Below, in pieces: positions 11,443 through 26,721 of a stretch of DNA of 64,000 bases. The DNA lies in the NCBI GenBank assembly GCA_029532415.1, contig JAQOTA010000053.1, positions 2,170,001 to 2,234,000 of the forward strand. Direction: 5' to 3'. The stretch is from Marasmius tenuissimus. Taxonomy: Eukaryota; Basidiomycota; Agaricomycetes; Agaricales; Marasmiaceae. A program made the translations under genes and the position numbers. Positions within the stretch are counted from its first letter, which is position 1, and every line of letters starts with the position of its first letter. The notes beneath the pieces are model-generated. The model saw only the letters and a list, made by a program, of their open reading frames with translations, searched no databases and was not told the DNA's origin.

Positions 11443-12475
11443 CTAGAGGAAAAGCGCACCAGCAGCAATGCCACCGAGGACTCCCATCCAAACATTGAAG
11501 CTACCCGACGCACCAAAGGTGTGGGAAGCCGCGTTGTCGTTTGCGCTCTGTGTGGCTGAGGCTGCGCCGATAGCGTTGGTTGCACCTGTCGACTTTGCAG
11601 CATCGCTAGTAGTAGCAGCAGAAGTAGAGCTGGCGCTGCTAGGGCCCTTTGGAGGCGTCGTGGCGGGGGCTCCGACGGGAGCAGTCGATTGGCCGTCGAC
11701 CTGTGCTTGGACGGCAGGGGAGAATTTACCATTCATGTTGGACATTCTGTAGGGAAAAGGTACGTCAGCGATCTGAAAGGCATACCCATCTTAGGAGCGC
11801 AAGAACATACTGGAAGGTGGCTGAGAAGGCAAGGGCGGGCAGTTTGGGGTCCTTGGAGTCTTTCAAGGCTAAAGATTCGACGCGAACGAAGCTGAGCGAG
11901 GAATGATAAGTATCGCCAAATTGAATGTGTCGCATCAAGGGGCATCTTGCACTCACTAGAACTTGCCGTTAGGACCGATAGATGCATCAGGAGTGAACTC
12001 GATGGTGTTGATTTTTGAGACGTCAACGCTGGCAGCGATTTCTTGTAGTGAAGTCTAGAGAAAACAAGAAAGTGAAGTAGTGAGCATATTGTCCGGAGGT
12101 TCGGAAGGACGATGGGCAGGACGCGTAAGAGTAACGACGCTCTTAGCGACGAATCGGGATCCGGCGGGATTCCGTGGATTTTCGATCGTGAAAGGGTTCA
12201 AGCGTGCGCAACTTACCTGCTGATTAACATTGCCTGTGTAAATCGACACCTTCGAGAGACCCCACTCAGCCAACGAAGGCTTGTCCGGCGAGTCCTGCCA
12301 TGTAATTGTAGTCTTCTTTCCTCCTTCCAAGTTAGAGTTGGCAGTGGGCGAGGTTATCTGTCAAAATAGCGGGCAGTAAGTACCAGCTATGCTCCAAAGC
12401 GATTACACTTACGAAGACGGTTGCGAAAGCACACGAAGAGAGAGATGCGAGAAGGGCGATCTTGAAGAACAACAT
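11443..12475 (-). CDS. Kre9/Knh1-like GPI-anchored cell-wall protein, copy 1
   Basis: Five exons: 12475-12413, 12357-12217, 12054-11957, 11891-11811 and 11746-11443. They give 228 aa. The protein starts with a signal peptide (MLFFKIALLASLSSCAFA). A Kre9/Knh1-type N-terminal domain follows: ITSPTANSNLEGGKKTTITW, then VSIYTGNVNQQ, FTPDASIGPNGKFYFVRVES and FSATFQMSNMNGKFS. A Ser/Thr/Ala-rich linker and a hydrophobic tail ending GGIAAGALFL complete it, consistent with GPI attachment. Yeast Kre9 and Knh1 are needed for beta-1,6-glucan assembly. In mushrooms this domain occurs in families of small Ser/Thr-rich GPI proteins of unproven function. A paralogue lies divergently at 14383-15549 with matching intron positions. 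Confidence 0.88.
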
Positions 12476-14382
12476 TTTTCCTTTTCAAAAGGCGAGTTGT
12501 TACAAGGCGGTGGATTGGGCGAGTTGAACGAAAGTGGAATGAGTGTGTTGGTTGAAAGAGTGTGGGGGAGATTCTGATGAATCTTGTTATGATATGAGGG
12601 AGTTCGCGCTGGCGGGGCCGGGAGGCAACTGGATAGCCTGGAATTGATGGTAGCTGGGGGCGAAGATGAGATTCCAACAGCTTAACCAAAACCAAGGCCA
12701 GATATATGGAAAAACATGTGCCACGTGGGATATCAATTCTAGGAACCTAATATGTTTTTTTCCCAATATTTTGGGCCCACCGCGTAGCGTTGCGAGATAA
12801 CGACATCGAACTCTTGTCCTCAAAACCCGAGATAAGTGGCCCTGCATAAGGTCAAGTGTAGCGTTATGGTGCGAGGTAGCTGGAGCAGGCTGGAGCTAGT
12901 TGCAGTTCCAGCACCATGGCTATATCCGGATCGTATAGTTTCCGATCATGCGAAGGGGTGATCGACACGGTTTGGACCAATCTGACGACTTTGAGGAGTT
13001 CTCAAGCATCAACCAAGTATAGCCCAGAGACGGGCAGGGGTTGGGATAATCTTGGGATCATCATCGCCTTTAGGAACGCTTGGCCGCGACTCAGGTCTTG
13101 CATCACTTCGACATATGACTTCAAGGTTTGAGTAGGGCAGAAAGTTTCCTGGTTACTAGACCCCACGTTCTAGATACTAAACACGAAAAGTGGCGTCGAT
13201 GAGGATGGACTTACTTTACTGACCATTTGGAGAGCTCCCATTGGGCTGTCTGGTGCGCATGAGAGCTAATTGTGGTGAGCAGGTGTATAAACTTGGTGTG
13301 GTCGTTACGAGACGTTGAATGGTATGTAGCGTGGGTTGTGACAGCACCAAGAGAGTCGCTTGTGCGCTCGATGCCTACAGGCCACCGGAGGGGCATATAT
13401 AGCGTGAGCTGGCGTTGTATTGCATCCGGATGATGGAGACGTGCCGGACTTAGTATCACTCTGTTCCGCATGTTCCCTCGATGAGCCAGACTGGACCGAA
13501 TCTGACCTTTGCGCACTTTGAAACGAGTGATCTAGCCATGCCAGAAACAGTTGGTGATCCATTGAGAGTGTTTTAGTGGAGACTGGGTCGGAGGTCGTGA
13601 TCGCTCGCATACGTCGTCCCCAAATCTAAAGTCGAGTCTCTCCGCAGCGATCACTGATATCAAATATTCCTATAAACAGACATGTAAGGTCTAATTCAGA
13701 GTGAAGCTTGAAGTGTCACGGACCTTGTTTCGGACTGTCCATGACTCTATGCCACCTCAGCACAGTGTTCTTGGATTACTCTTTACGAGCAATATCCTCG
13801 ACTCTTCTAACGGGATGGCCCGAGTCTGAACTACATTTTTTCCGTCGTATATGAGCGACGGCCTTGGCCTGTAGAATGCAGGGCTGCGCAAATTTCTGCC
13901 CAGGCAGAGCTCCCACATTATTCACAAGTACGCCGCTGCCAACGGCTGCCTGGTGGAGGTATATATTGTGGAAGGCTTGAGCATTCACGGACAGTTTGCT
14001 TTGCAGAAGGATCGGAGAACGTGGTATTCTGAAGCAGACCGTGGTTCGGAGGAGAGGCGTGACTGTAATATTGTCACAGTCACGGAAATTTCAACTATAC
14101 ACCACGATTGCACGTGGAACAGTCTCCACTCAGTTCACGACTGTTGCGACGAAACTTCACGACCCCATCAGGCCATTGCATCAGGATTCTGATTCGGGCT
14201 TTGACCACGCTTTGACCTTTTTCATCTTCCCTCCACCACCCATCCCACAACGGCCTTGCATGTAACTCGTTTCACACTCGTAACACCCACAAACTCAAGC
14301 AGAACTCATCTTGCAATTCACGCAACCACCACGCTCTTTTTCCCACTCAACACCCGGCAGTGATAATCGAAAAACCCACAAA
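12476..14382. other. Divergent intergenic between two Kre9-like genes
   Basis: About 1.9 kb separating two divergently transcribed paralogues, so it carries both promoters. Open frames within it are short and have no resemblance to known families. No inverted duplication of the flanks was visible by eye. Confidence 0.5.
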
Positions 14383-15549
14383 ATGTACTTTTCTGTTTTG
14401 GCCCTGGCTTTGGCGCTATTCGTAGCGCTGGAAGCTATCGTATCTGTAGAAGCTGGTTTATACGTGAGTACTTGGCACTTTCTGCCAGCGAAAACCTCCT
14501 GGCTAAACTCTTGGTTTACTGGCATTTTTAGGTGATCAAGCCCCAGCCAGGGGATACTTGTCACGGCGGTCAGGAATGTATTGTAGAATGGCTAGACGAT
14601 GGCACCCGACCTCTGTTGTCGACCATCGGCGTCGTAACGGTTGGTCTGTACACTGGAGAGCAGGTGAGCTATGGAATTATAATCCTGTTCGGTTTCCTCA
14701 TTGTGTTCTTCGATGATACAGCAATTGGTACAACGAATCGAAGCGGTCGATGTGAATAAGGTCCACACTTTACGGTTCACGGTCAGACTCCTTCCATTAT
14801 GCAGACGAAGACAGAAAATTTGACTCGCAATCCTTTCGTACAGCCCGTGTCAGAGGCAGGACCGGATTCGGATGCTTAGTGAGTACTGAGCTCGCGTTTC
14901 TGCTCGGCGAGGCGGGATCTGATGATCATTTCATTCTTCTAGCTACATCGCCTTCAGCTCTACCACCCATACCGAGAACGGAACAGAATTTTTGAGTTTT
15001 TCTCCGTTTTTCAAGTCAGTACACCCTTCGACCTATATTTGAGTGTGCTCACGAAATTCATCGACCGACAGACTGGACCAAATGTCCGGATCATTCTCTT
15101 CAGCGCTAGATTCAGCCACATCCTCTTTAGAGGTCCCATCTGCTCTCACTGCATCTGGCGAGGGAGCTCCTAGTTCGACTTCTATGGTGACAATCACTGT
15201 CGGCACTCTCTCGACATCCGTGTCTACCTCTTCGACTGAACCGACTGAAGAGAGTGCGAGCTCGACCACGACTCCCTCGTCATCTTCGTCATCACCTTCG
15301 TTGTCACCATCGTCTGACTCTCAGCCTTCCACACCCACATCAACCGCGATAATTCAGTCTGGATTCACTACTCTCACGATACCTCCCGTCACATCCTCCC
15401 AACCTCTTTCAACCGCGACCGTGAGTACAGGTACCGCAGAAGCTGCGTCAACGCCTTCGAACAGTGCCAGGTCGAGCATCCGAGTCCCCATATCATTGCC
15501 GTTAGTCGGCGTCCTCTCTTTCAGTTCCCTCTTCTTATGTTTCCTATAA
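14383..15549 (+). CDS. Kre9/Knh1-like GPI-anchored cell-wall protein, copy 2
   Basis: Six exons: 14383-14463, 14532-14663, 14722-14781, 14844-14878, 14943-15014 and 15072-15549. They give 285 aa. Signal peptide MYFSVLALALALFVALEAIV is followed by VIKPQPGDTCHGGQECIVEW. Next come VGLYTGEQ, FTPVSEAGPDSDAYYIAFSS and FSPFFKLDQMSGSFS, the same order of elements as copy 1. The last exon is a long Ser/Thr-rich stretch. It ends in a hydrophobic tail (LPLVGVLSFSSLFLCFL) expected for GPI anchoring. Four introns match copy 1 in position and phase; the fifth, after LRFT, is extra. The protein is probably an outer wall or membrane protein; the exact role is unknown. A start further upstream in the same frame is possible but would put residues before the signal peptide. 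Confidence 0.85.
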
Positions 15550-15933
15550 TTGCCTTTTGTTTTGTGATATACCCACGCGCTACCTCAAACGCTCTTCATT
15601 GTTGTGCTCATCGCACTGTTACTAGCTTCTGCTTTTCATCGTCTAGATTAGAATGGACCATATACTGTCTTGTAGGATACCTTGATTGAGCCGCATATTT
15701 ATCTTCACCCGTCCCATCAACATTGTCTCGAACGTCTTCCCCATCTCGTGTTTTGAGCCATGATTTCACTATTCAGAAATGGTCGCGTATGCAGACGTCG
15801 ACGTGGTCTTCACCATTCATTCCCAATCCGATGGAAGGATGAGGGCCCTGTGCCCAACTCCACCGGTGCTCCATTAGAACGCAAGAAAAATAACATTGCT
15901 AACAATCTCCACGACATCTACATATCATAACAT
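15550..15933. other. Convergent 3' intergenic
   Basis: Downstream of the second Kre9-like gene (+) and of VAS1 (-). No coding or structural feature recognised. Confidence 0.5.
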
Positions 15934-18900
15934 CTACTTGAGCTGAGCGAACATCGTCTTCGAACCCTCCAGAGTCGATATCTCCGCCTCAAGCGTTTTT
16001 CTCTGTAGAAAGACAAGAAGAAGATTAACGTGACTCCTTTTTTCACTGTACAAACGACGCACCTTCTCCTCATTCGCTTGTCGGACATTCTCTGGCACGG
16101 TGGTAGCATAGTCCGCCTGCGACTCCTGCTTGGCGATCTTCGAAAGCGCCAGACGAGCCACATCTAATTTCTTCTCGCACTTGGCGATCTCAACGTCGAG
16201 GTCGACAAGTCCCTAATGAACATTGGCTCGCCTGTCAGGGACTAAGTGACAGGGTACAGAGGAGTTACGTACCCGCACAAGTGTATGAACGGTAATCGAG
16301 GATGTCACAACAGCACTTCCACACCCTGAAGGTACGTCCTTGATGTCAGTGACGACCTGGGCTGACTTGCATCCTTTCGTCAGAGTGACGATCGTGGTGT
16401 CTGTGAGCTGAAGAGAGCGGTCTCGCGATCTTCGCGTGTTTGAATGAAGACTTTGTTCGCAAATCAAGTCAGAAGACGTGACCTTGCATCATGTCGTTAG
16501 CATGCTTACATTGGATATTACCTTGGAGGTTGTATGATGCAGCCAGCGATCGTGCTGATCTAAGAACAGTGAATACGAGGTCGAAGTCCTTGTCGGCGTC
16601 TTCGAAGACGAATGTGGGGTCCTATATCAAAAACGGAGGGTTCGATGTGCCGCAACTTGGATGATAGTTCACATGGAAACTCACGGAGACGGGGAATGAG
16701 GAAAGCATGATCGACGGAGTCGAGTCGTTTGGTCGGCGAGGTAGTCTCTGCCAAAGCTCTTCTGTCACGAAAGGCATGAAGGGATGTAACAGCCTGAGAC
16801 CGTAGTCGAGACATGTGTACAATGTCTGTTGGGCTGACTTCTTCGTAGCCTCAGACGCTGATTCGTCGGTCATGGGCTTCATCGCTTCCTGCATAAGAGG
16901 TTGAACATTGGTTCGGGAGTACAGAGAGCGGCGGGGATAGTTACAATGTAGACGTCGCAAAGTTCATACAACCAGAAGTTGTACGCAGCGGTAGTAGCCA
17001 TCATGAAGTTGCGTGCGGTCAATTGAGCGTTGATTTCCGTCGCTGCAATATTGAGCTTGTGGAAGATCCACTTCTCGACCAGACTCTCGTTGCCGGTGGG
17101 CTGCGAAAAGGTTTCAGTTGAAACACACGAGAATTGTGATATCCGTTTACCTTAGCGGTAGGTTCCGGGACAAATGATTCGTCCAACTTGAGCATCGCGA
17201 ATTTGGTAGCATTGAAGATCTTGTTGCAGAATTTGCGGTATCCCTCGACACGCAAGATCTCCAAGTTGATGTCACGGCCTGGCGAGAGGACTAGTAAATA
17301 TCTTTTCCAGGTTAACAGAGCGGAAGAATCACAAACCTCCCCCACTATAAGCGCATAACGCGAACCTCAAAGCATCCGTTCCACACTGAGGAATACCTTT
17401 GGGGAAGTCCTTCTTCTGACCTGCTATAGCCTTGGTAATCTCTTTTTCATCCAGATTCCCTTCACGGAGCTTCTCGTGCAGCGCTTCCAGAGGCAGACCC
17501 TGGATAACGTCGATCGGGTCGATAACATTGCCTAATGATTTACTCATTTTGCGGCCGTGTGCATCACGAATCATAGCATGGCAGTAGACTTCCTTGAAGG
17601 GCATCTTGTCGGTAAGCTTGAGTCCGAGCATGACCATACGGGCCACCCAGAAGAAAAGAATGTCCCAGCCAGTCTCGAGGAGGGAAGTAGGATAGAAGTT
17701 TTGTAAATCAGGGGTCTGTACAAAAAGGGTAAGTTCCATTTCCTTACGACAAAGAAGCGCACGTACGTTGTCGGGCCAACCCATGATAGAGAATGGCCAG
17801 AGACCAGACGAGAACCATGTATCAAGTACGTCCTCGTCTTGTTCGAGCGTGAAGTTGGCTCCTGCGGCAAGGGCTTTTGCACGCTCAGTCGCTTCTTCCA
17901 ACGTACGGCCGACAACCCAGTTGGCACCATCCTTGGCCTGACATCCTGATTAGTCGAGATATTACCCAATAAGACTGAAACGTACATCCTGCTCTTTGCC
18001 CTCAATTCGAACAAGGTATGCGGGACAACGATGACCCCACCAAAGCTGCCTGGAGATACACCAGTCCTGGATCCCCTCCAGCCATCTGAACCATTCGTTC
18101 TCAGACTGTTTTGGCTGAATCTCTAGCTCCCCGGCTTTTGTGCGTGCGATCGCTTCTTCCGCGAGCGGTTTACAGTTCACCCACCATTGAGGTTTGAGCA
18201 CGGGCTCAATGATATCCCCAGATTTACTTCGTAGGGGTTAGAATCGAGACGTGGGTAGAGTAGAAAGAAGTCAACGCACGCGCAAGTGGGGATCATCATA
18301 GGATTGTCCTTGACCTCAACGAAGAGTCCAAGCTCCTTTAATGCCTTCACGACCTCAACCCTCGCGTGGAAACGTTTCATGCCCTTGAATTTTTCGCCGG
18401 CGTTTGAGGTGAATGTACCGTCGTCATTGAGGATGTTGATGAACTCCAGTTTATGTCTCATTCCGACCTCGTAATCGTTAGGATCGTGGGCAGGCGTGAT
18501 TTTCACAGCACCAGTTCCGAATTCCATGTCAACCATTGCATCGGGAACAATAGGTAGAAGACGGTCGACGAAGGGATGACGGGCGAATTTTCCGTGGAGG
18601 TGCTATATCTTATTTAGCACTAGACAGGAAAAGAAGGAGGAGGGGGCGGACTTTGTATCTGGCATCATCAGGGTGAACAGCAATAGCAGAATCACCAAGC
18701 ATTGTTTCTGGACGAGTTGTAGCCACAATGACCTTTTCATCTGAAGCCGGTTGTGTAAAGAGCGCTTATTATGGGACTAGGAACAGACGTACCAGAGCCA
18801 TCTATGGGGTAAGCAAAACTCGTTATGACACCAAATTCGAATTTCTCCTTCGCCTCATAGCCGGGAACGTTGAGAAGCGTACGACCTGTAAGCTGGACTT

Positions 18901-20100
18901 GTTCCACCTGTGTTTGTCTATGAATACGACAACGAAGGTATTGATTTGGACTGCAGGAACACGTACTTCTAAGTTGGACAGTGTCGTGTTGAGTCGCACA
19001 CACCAATTCACCAAACGATTGGCTCGGTAAATGACGCCGTCTTCATGCAGACGGCAGAACGTTTCGACGACAGCTTTGGAGAGCGCCTGTCGGGAAAGGA
19101 ACGCGTCAATTAGCGCGTGTAGGTAACGTCGCCGGGACTGACCGGACTCATAGTGAAGGCAGCACGATCCCAGTCGTAACTTCCTCCCAGCCTCTGCAAC
19201 TGGTTGGTGATCCGGCCTTGATAGCTGTATAGAGTTCAGATACACCGGATTTCAAGTAGAAAAATCTACGCACTCATTCTTCCAATCCATGACAGTTTCT
19301 AAAAACCTCTCTCGTCCGAGATCGTGCCGTGTTTTCCCTGAGGTCTTGAACAACCGTTTCTCTACAACGCTTTGCGTCGAGATACCCGCATGGTCGAATC
19401 CAGGCGCGAACAAGGTTGTCTTTCCGAGCATACGATTCCAGCGAATAAGGGCATCTTGGATCGCTGTCGTCAAGGCGTGTCCAATGTGAAGACTACCAGT
19501 GACGTTCGGAGGGGGTGCGGGGATAACAAAGAGGCCTTCTGGCTTGACTTTTCCTTTGGAAGTTAGTTGAGGGGCGAAGAAACCCTGTGCAGACCACCAG
19601 TCGTACCAGGCTGCCTCGACAGCCTGGGGGTTGTATCCACTAGCCATTGGTTGGGAGAGATCTTCGTGTATTTGAGAAAATTAGCGTGGATTCACTGCAG
19701 TAGCAAGGGAACGGACCTTTCTTCTCTCCCTTAGGCGTAGTGTTCACGAACGGTGCCTCTTCTTCCTTCTTTTCCTTCTCGGCCTTTGCTTTCTTTTCAC
19801 CCGATCCGACAACACCAGTGGCAGCATTCTTGACGGCTTTCGCAGCCAACTTGGCCTCTTTTTCTAGTTGCTTGGCCTTTTTCTTTGCTAAGTTCGCGGT
19901 ATTTCAGTGCTCCGGTCTTGATATGAGAAAAAATATTGGCTACCTGCGCTCTTCGAATTAGGATCTTGAACATTCTGCTGTTTGGGGTTTGGGACGTCCG
20001 AGGAAGGAGTGGGAGAATTAGAAGACATTCTCGCAACGAATGTGCGATATCGCAGGAGGAGGGGAGATGAGAGTGCTCTCAATCGATATGCACATAACAT
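15934..20100 (-). CDS. VAS1: Valine--tRNA ligase, with an apparent late frameshift
   Basis: Eighteen exons. Those verified, from 5' to 3', are 20100-19944, 19887-19717, 19661-19274, 19224-19143, 19086-18967, 18907-18793, 18740-18652, 18602-18280, 18226-17986, 17937-17767, 17715-17337, 17278-17151, 17100-16945, 16888-16685, 16621-16510, 16450-16273, 16212-16063 and 16002-15934. The class I signatures are GSLHIGHAL (about residue 168) and [10 protein letters not shown] (about 676); [11 protein letters not shown] marks the editing domain. The anticodon-binding and C-terminal arm follow. There are two in-frame starts. The first (20100) adds about 24 basic and hydrophobic residues, a likely mitochondrial presequence; the second, at 20028, opens MSSNS and suits the cytosolic form, as in yeast VAS1. 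Phases agree through exon 15, but exon 16 is one base short: the frame of ALFSSQT does not run into TIVTLTKG near 16397. Confidence 0.9.
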
Positions 20101-20284
20101 CCAACAAAAGGTCTAAATAGATCACAATCGTGATCGAGTCACGAAGAATCAACAATTTTTCCGCGCTCGCTAAAACTGCTGGCCAGGTTGCTGGCTTAAC
20201 CGAAGCTTTACTCTGGCTGAACGAGGTTATCATTCGAGGTATAGAAGAGACTATGGGTCATCCGGCCAAGGAATCTATACACAA

Positions 20285-23052
20285 CTAGTCTGCAACATCA
20301 AATACTGTCCGAAGTACAGAGTCCTGTTTCCTCCTCGTGTGCTTCACAAAGCCCATACAATCCAGCTCGTGCAATGCTCTCGTGAATCTAGCCTGAACCT
20401 GCATATTCCATTTCTCCTCGTCGTCTTCTTCTGGCGGAGTTTCAACGGGAATTTTCTCCTTCCTATTTTTTCTCATGGAGTTACGTTTGGACGGAGTCTC
20501 GGGGACCTGTATTGCTCCTGCTCTCCTCTCTTCGAATGCAGCAGCCATTCTCCTTTCCTTCAGCTCTTTACGCTGTCCCTCCGCTATGGCGTGGAATGAA
20601 TCGAACCAGTCATAGACGTTGATCATCTTGCCGCTGTCCAAATAACGACGGAAAAGAATGCTGGTATCGGAATATTCTGCCAGCTTCTCATCGTCGGAGG
20701 GATCCCGGCGATTATCATCCGAAACAAATTCCTTGGGTCGGAGGAGCCCTGAGATAATCGCCGCGCGCACGGACGGGTTAAGTGACTAGGTTTGTGTGAT
20801 TAACATGGGTATAGATCGTCAATAAAGCTGCACACCTCGCTCGGGAAAGGTGAATTCCTCGTGAACCAAATTTCCCACAGCTTGCAGTCCTCCAGCCGAT
20901 GCTTCACGCAAGTTCTATGAATAACAATCAGCCAGAACTTTCCCCGACAATGAGTCTTTGGTACCAACTTTACGAAGTCTGAAAACCATTTGGCAAACGC
21001 GATAGCTGTCTCCCTGAGGTCTTCCCCCTCGGCGAACAGGTCATGAGTAGAGCAAGTATCGTTGAACTCTTCGACTTTTTGCCTGGCACCGTCAGCGTCC
21101 GTGTCTTCGGGCAAGGACTCAAGATATTCCTTCAAGCGCCCCAAGAATATAGTCAGTTCCTGGGCTTTCAGTAGTCTAAACATGAGAGTCAGTTGATCGA
21201 AAGTGGTGGCTGTATGTGAAGCATCTCACCTGATCATCCTCTTAGCGTCGGCAATCTCATGGTCGACATCTCCCTTCAGGACCTTGATATAAAGGCGAAG
21301 ATATTTCGGGAAATCGCCTTTTGTCCCAAGTTCCAGTCCGTTATAGCCGCGCCCCTTAACAAACTCTTGGAAGAGATACATCAGGTTGAATGCTAGCATT
21401 ATAAGTCGTTCCTTGGCATAGAAGTCATCGCGAGCCATGTCCACAGCTTTGGTCAGATCCTGAGCAGACTTGATCTGCCAGCCGTTGACCTGGCTGCCAG
21501 TCACTGGTTCCTCGAGCCGAGACAGAAGGGTCTCCAGGAAGGGAAGCGATGACGGGTCCTCAAGAGTGTCAGGTAAGGGGGTATCGTGGTGGAGGAGGGT
21601 GAGAGGATTAACGGAGAAGTGCTTGAGGTGGGCGAGCTATAGCGGGGGTGCTTCAGATCGTTCAGTTTGAGACGAGGGTCACTCGGACGCACCTGAAGGC
21701 TATTAATAAGTGAATCCACCGAAGAGTCATAGCGAGCGAAGTGGTCCACCAGAGATTCGACCACGGTCGGTCCGAGTACGAGGTCGGGTTCATAATCCGG
21801 ACTTGCGAAAGTCTGGGGCACATATAAGAAGGATGTCCAGCTGTCTACTGAGCATACTCACCTCAAGACAGATCCTTTCCAACAAGGGAGCCCCAGAAGG
21901 GATAACATACTGCCGAATCCGAAGTAATGCAAGTGTCGAACGTGGATATGTGGCATGCAGATACGTCGGGGCTTCAGGGGAAGACAGGCATATTATGAAT
22001 ACCAGCGGTAACGTCTGCGAATGGAGACTGTAGGGAGGTCAATGCCTGTATACGCTAGCCCATGCCTACCAACCTGCAGATGTATAAGAAATCTTGTACA
22101 AGGGAAGAGTCGAACAGCTCAAAGTCGTGTAGGGTGACGACGAATTTTGGTCGTTTTTCTGTGAATGAAGGTCAATGCTGCAGTCTATATGAACCGGTGC
22201 GTCGACAAACTCTTCGCTTTCAAGTCTTGAGACCACGCCTCCAATACCTTGATGTCGTATGAGGCAAGGGTTCGAGCGTTTCCTTTGTATCCTGGGGATT
22301 TATTGGTAAGAATAGCGGTATGGCATAATTGAATGCTTGCTAACCTTGAGAGCGGGAGGATGCTTGGGAGGTGAAGCCAGAAATGAGAGCCTTCATCATA
22401 GCAGTCATATTCAGGCATTCTGCGGGGAAGAGATGTGTGATATAGCAGTTGAACTTCTTCCGCTTCCCTTCTTCTCTTATGAGTTCAGCTACATGCTGAG
22501 TAAATGCCGGTGAGGAAGATGGGCCTGAGTAACTGATGAGCTCTCGTCGAGGACCACCATTTGCGATAGACTTCACTTGTGATGGTGATTGCAGGAAGTT
22601 CTGGGTAGGGTAAACCAGAAATCTCGTCTTGATTGGCATTTATAACACTTTCCACAACTTCAGAGACGACCGGTTCATATATCTCCTTGACTATATCCTA
22701 TCATTCGGCGGTTATTGAAGGCACGGGGCTTTATTATTCTGTTGGCGAGCCGTACCTGCACCCGGTTGAGACACTTCGTCCACGCAGCCCGGTACGCATT
22801 CCATCGAGTATCTTCACCGTTTGGTAGGTCACAAATTTCAGGTTCAGAGAACAAGCCGTCTTCCTCGAAGTCTTCGTCTTCGCCTTCCTCTAAATTTCCC
22901 ATGAACTGCAGGAAAGTTCAAAGGAGTGGTCATTCTCACCTGCCTCGGTATGCGGGATAAAGATGACTGACTAAATCAGGTGAGCATTGAGGACCCCGAG
23001 CACAAAATGAGCATACCTGTGTTACATCGTCTAACTTGAGATTCGAGGTCAT
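20285..23052 (-). CDS. ORC3: Origin recognition complex subunit 3
   Basis: Multi-exon gene. The first exon is 23052-23017 (MTSNLKLDDVTQ), the second 22905-22756, and the last ends at 20285. Family features are an acidic N-terminal region and the AAA+-like and winged-helix body. The diagnostic C-terminus reads FTRALHELDCMGFVKHT, then RKQDSVLRTVFDV, which is the Orc3 C-terminal winged-helix motif. Orc3 pairs with Orc2 in the six-subunit complex that marks replication origins and loads MCM2-7. The middle exons were followed in outline only (for example FQEFVKGRGYNGLELG around 21350 and VVSEVVESVINANQD around 22650). Exact internal boundaries are therefore not given. It shares a 112-bp promoter with the divergent MCM4 gene. 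Confidence 0.88.
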
Positions 23053-23164
23053 GGTGGTCGGACTCGTCTGAGTGTGACTTGTTCATGTGTGACACGCAAC
23101 GCGATCGTGACGAGTAACTCTAATGCGTGACGCGACGCGTTTTCCCTGTTTTCCACCCACCATC
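23053..23164. promoter_or_regulatory. Bidirectional ORC3-MCM4 promoter
   Basis: The two start codons are separated by only 112 bp, so 5' leaders and control sites of both genes must lie here or overlap the coding ends. The sequence is rich in CG-containing sites, including ACGCGT at 23135-23140 preceded by GACGCGA, and AACGCGA further left. Confidence 0.8.
23135..23140. promoter_or_regulatory. MCB-type box (ACGCGT)
   Basis: Palindromic ACGCGT, the MluI cell-cycle box bound by MBF (Mbp1/Swi6) in yeasts and enriched upstream of G1/S genes including MCM and ORC genes. A near-match (GACGCGA) abuts it at 23129-23135. Location in the shared promoter fits; binding is inference. Confidence 0.6.
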
Positions 23165-26481
<3,317 letters not shown>

Positions 26482-26721
26482 TAACTCAATGTTCTGAAAT
26501 TTGTTAAATTGTCGTCGCTTTCTTGTGTAGTTTTCAATATCTAGGTCTGTACTGTAAAACTTCCTGTTGTGTGCACTAGGCCACCTTGTCCCCACCTGTT
26601 CAGCAACGCGCCGGGCGCCAACATTTCCCATTCGCCATTAGCGCTGGCTCAGTCAGCTTCCAACGTTGATCAGTTGCGTCAACTTTGTACAACCCTGTCC
26701 ACGACCAATCGTCACGACACC

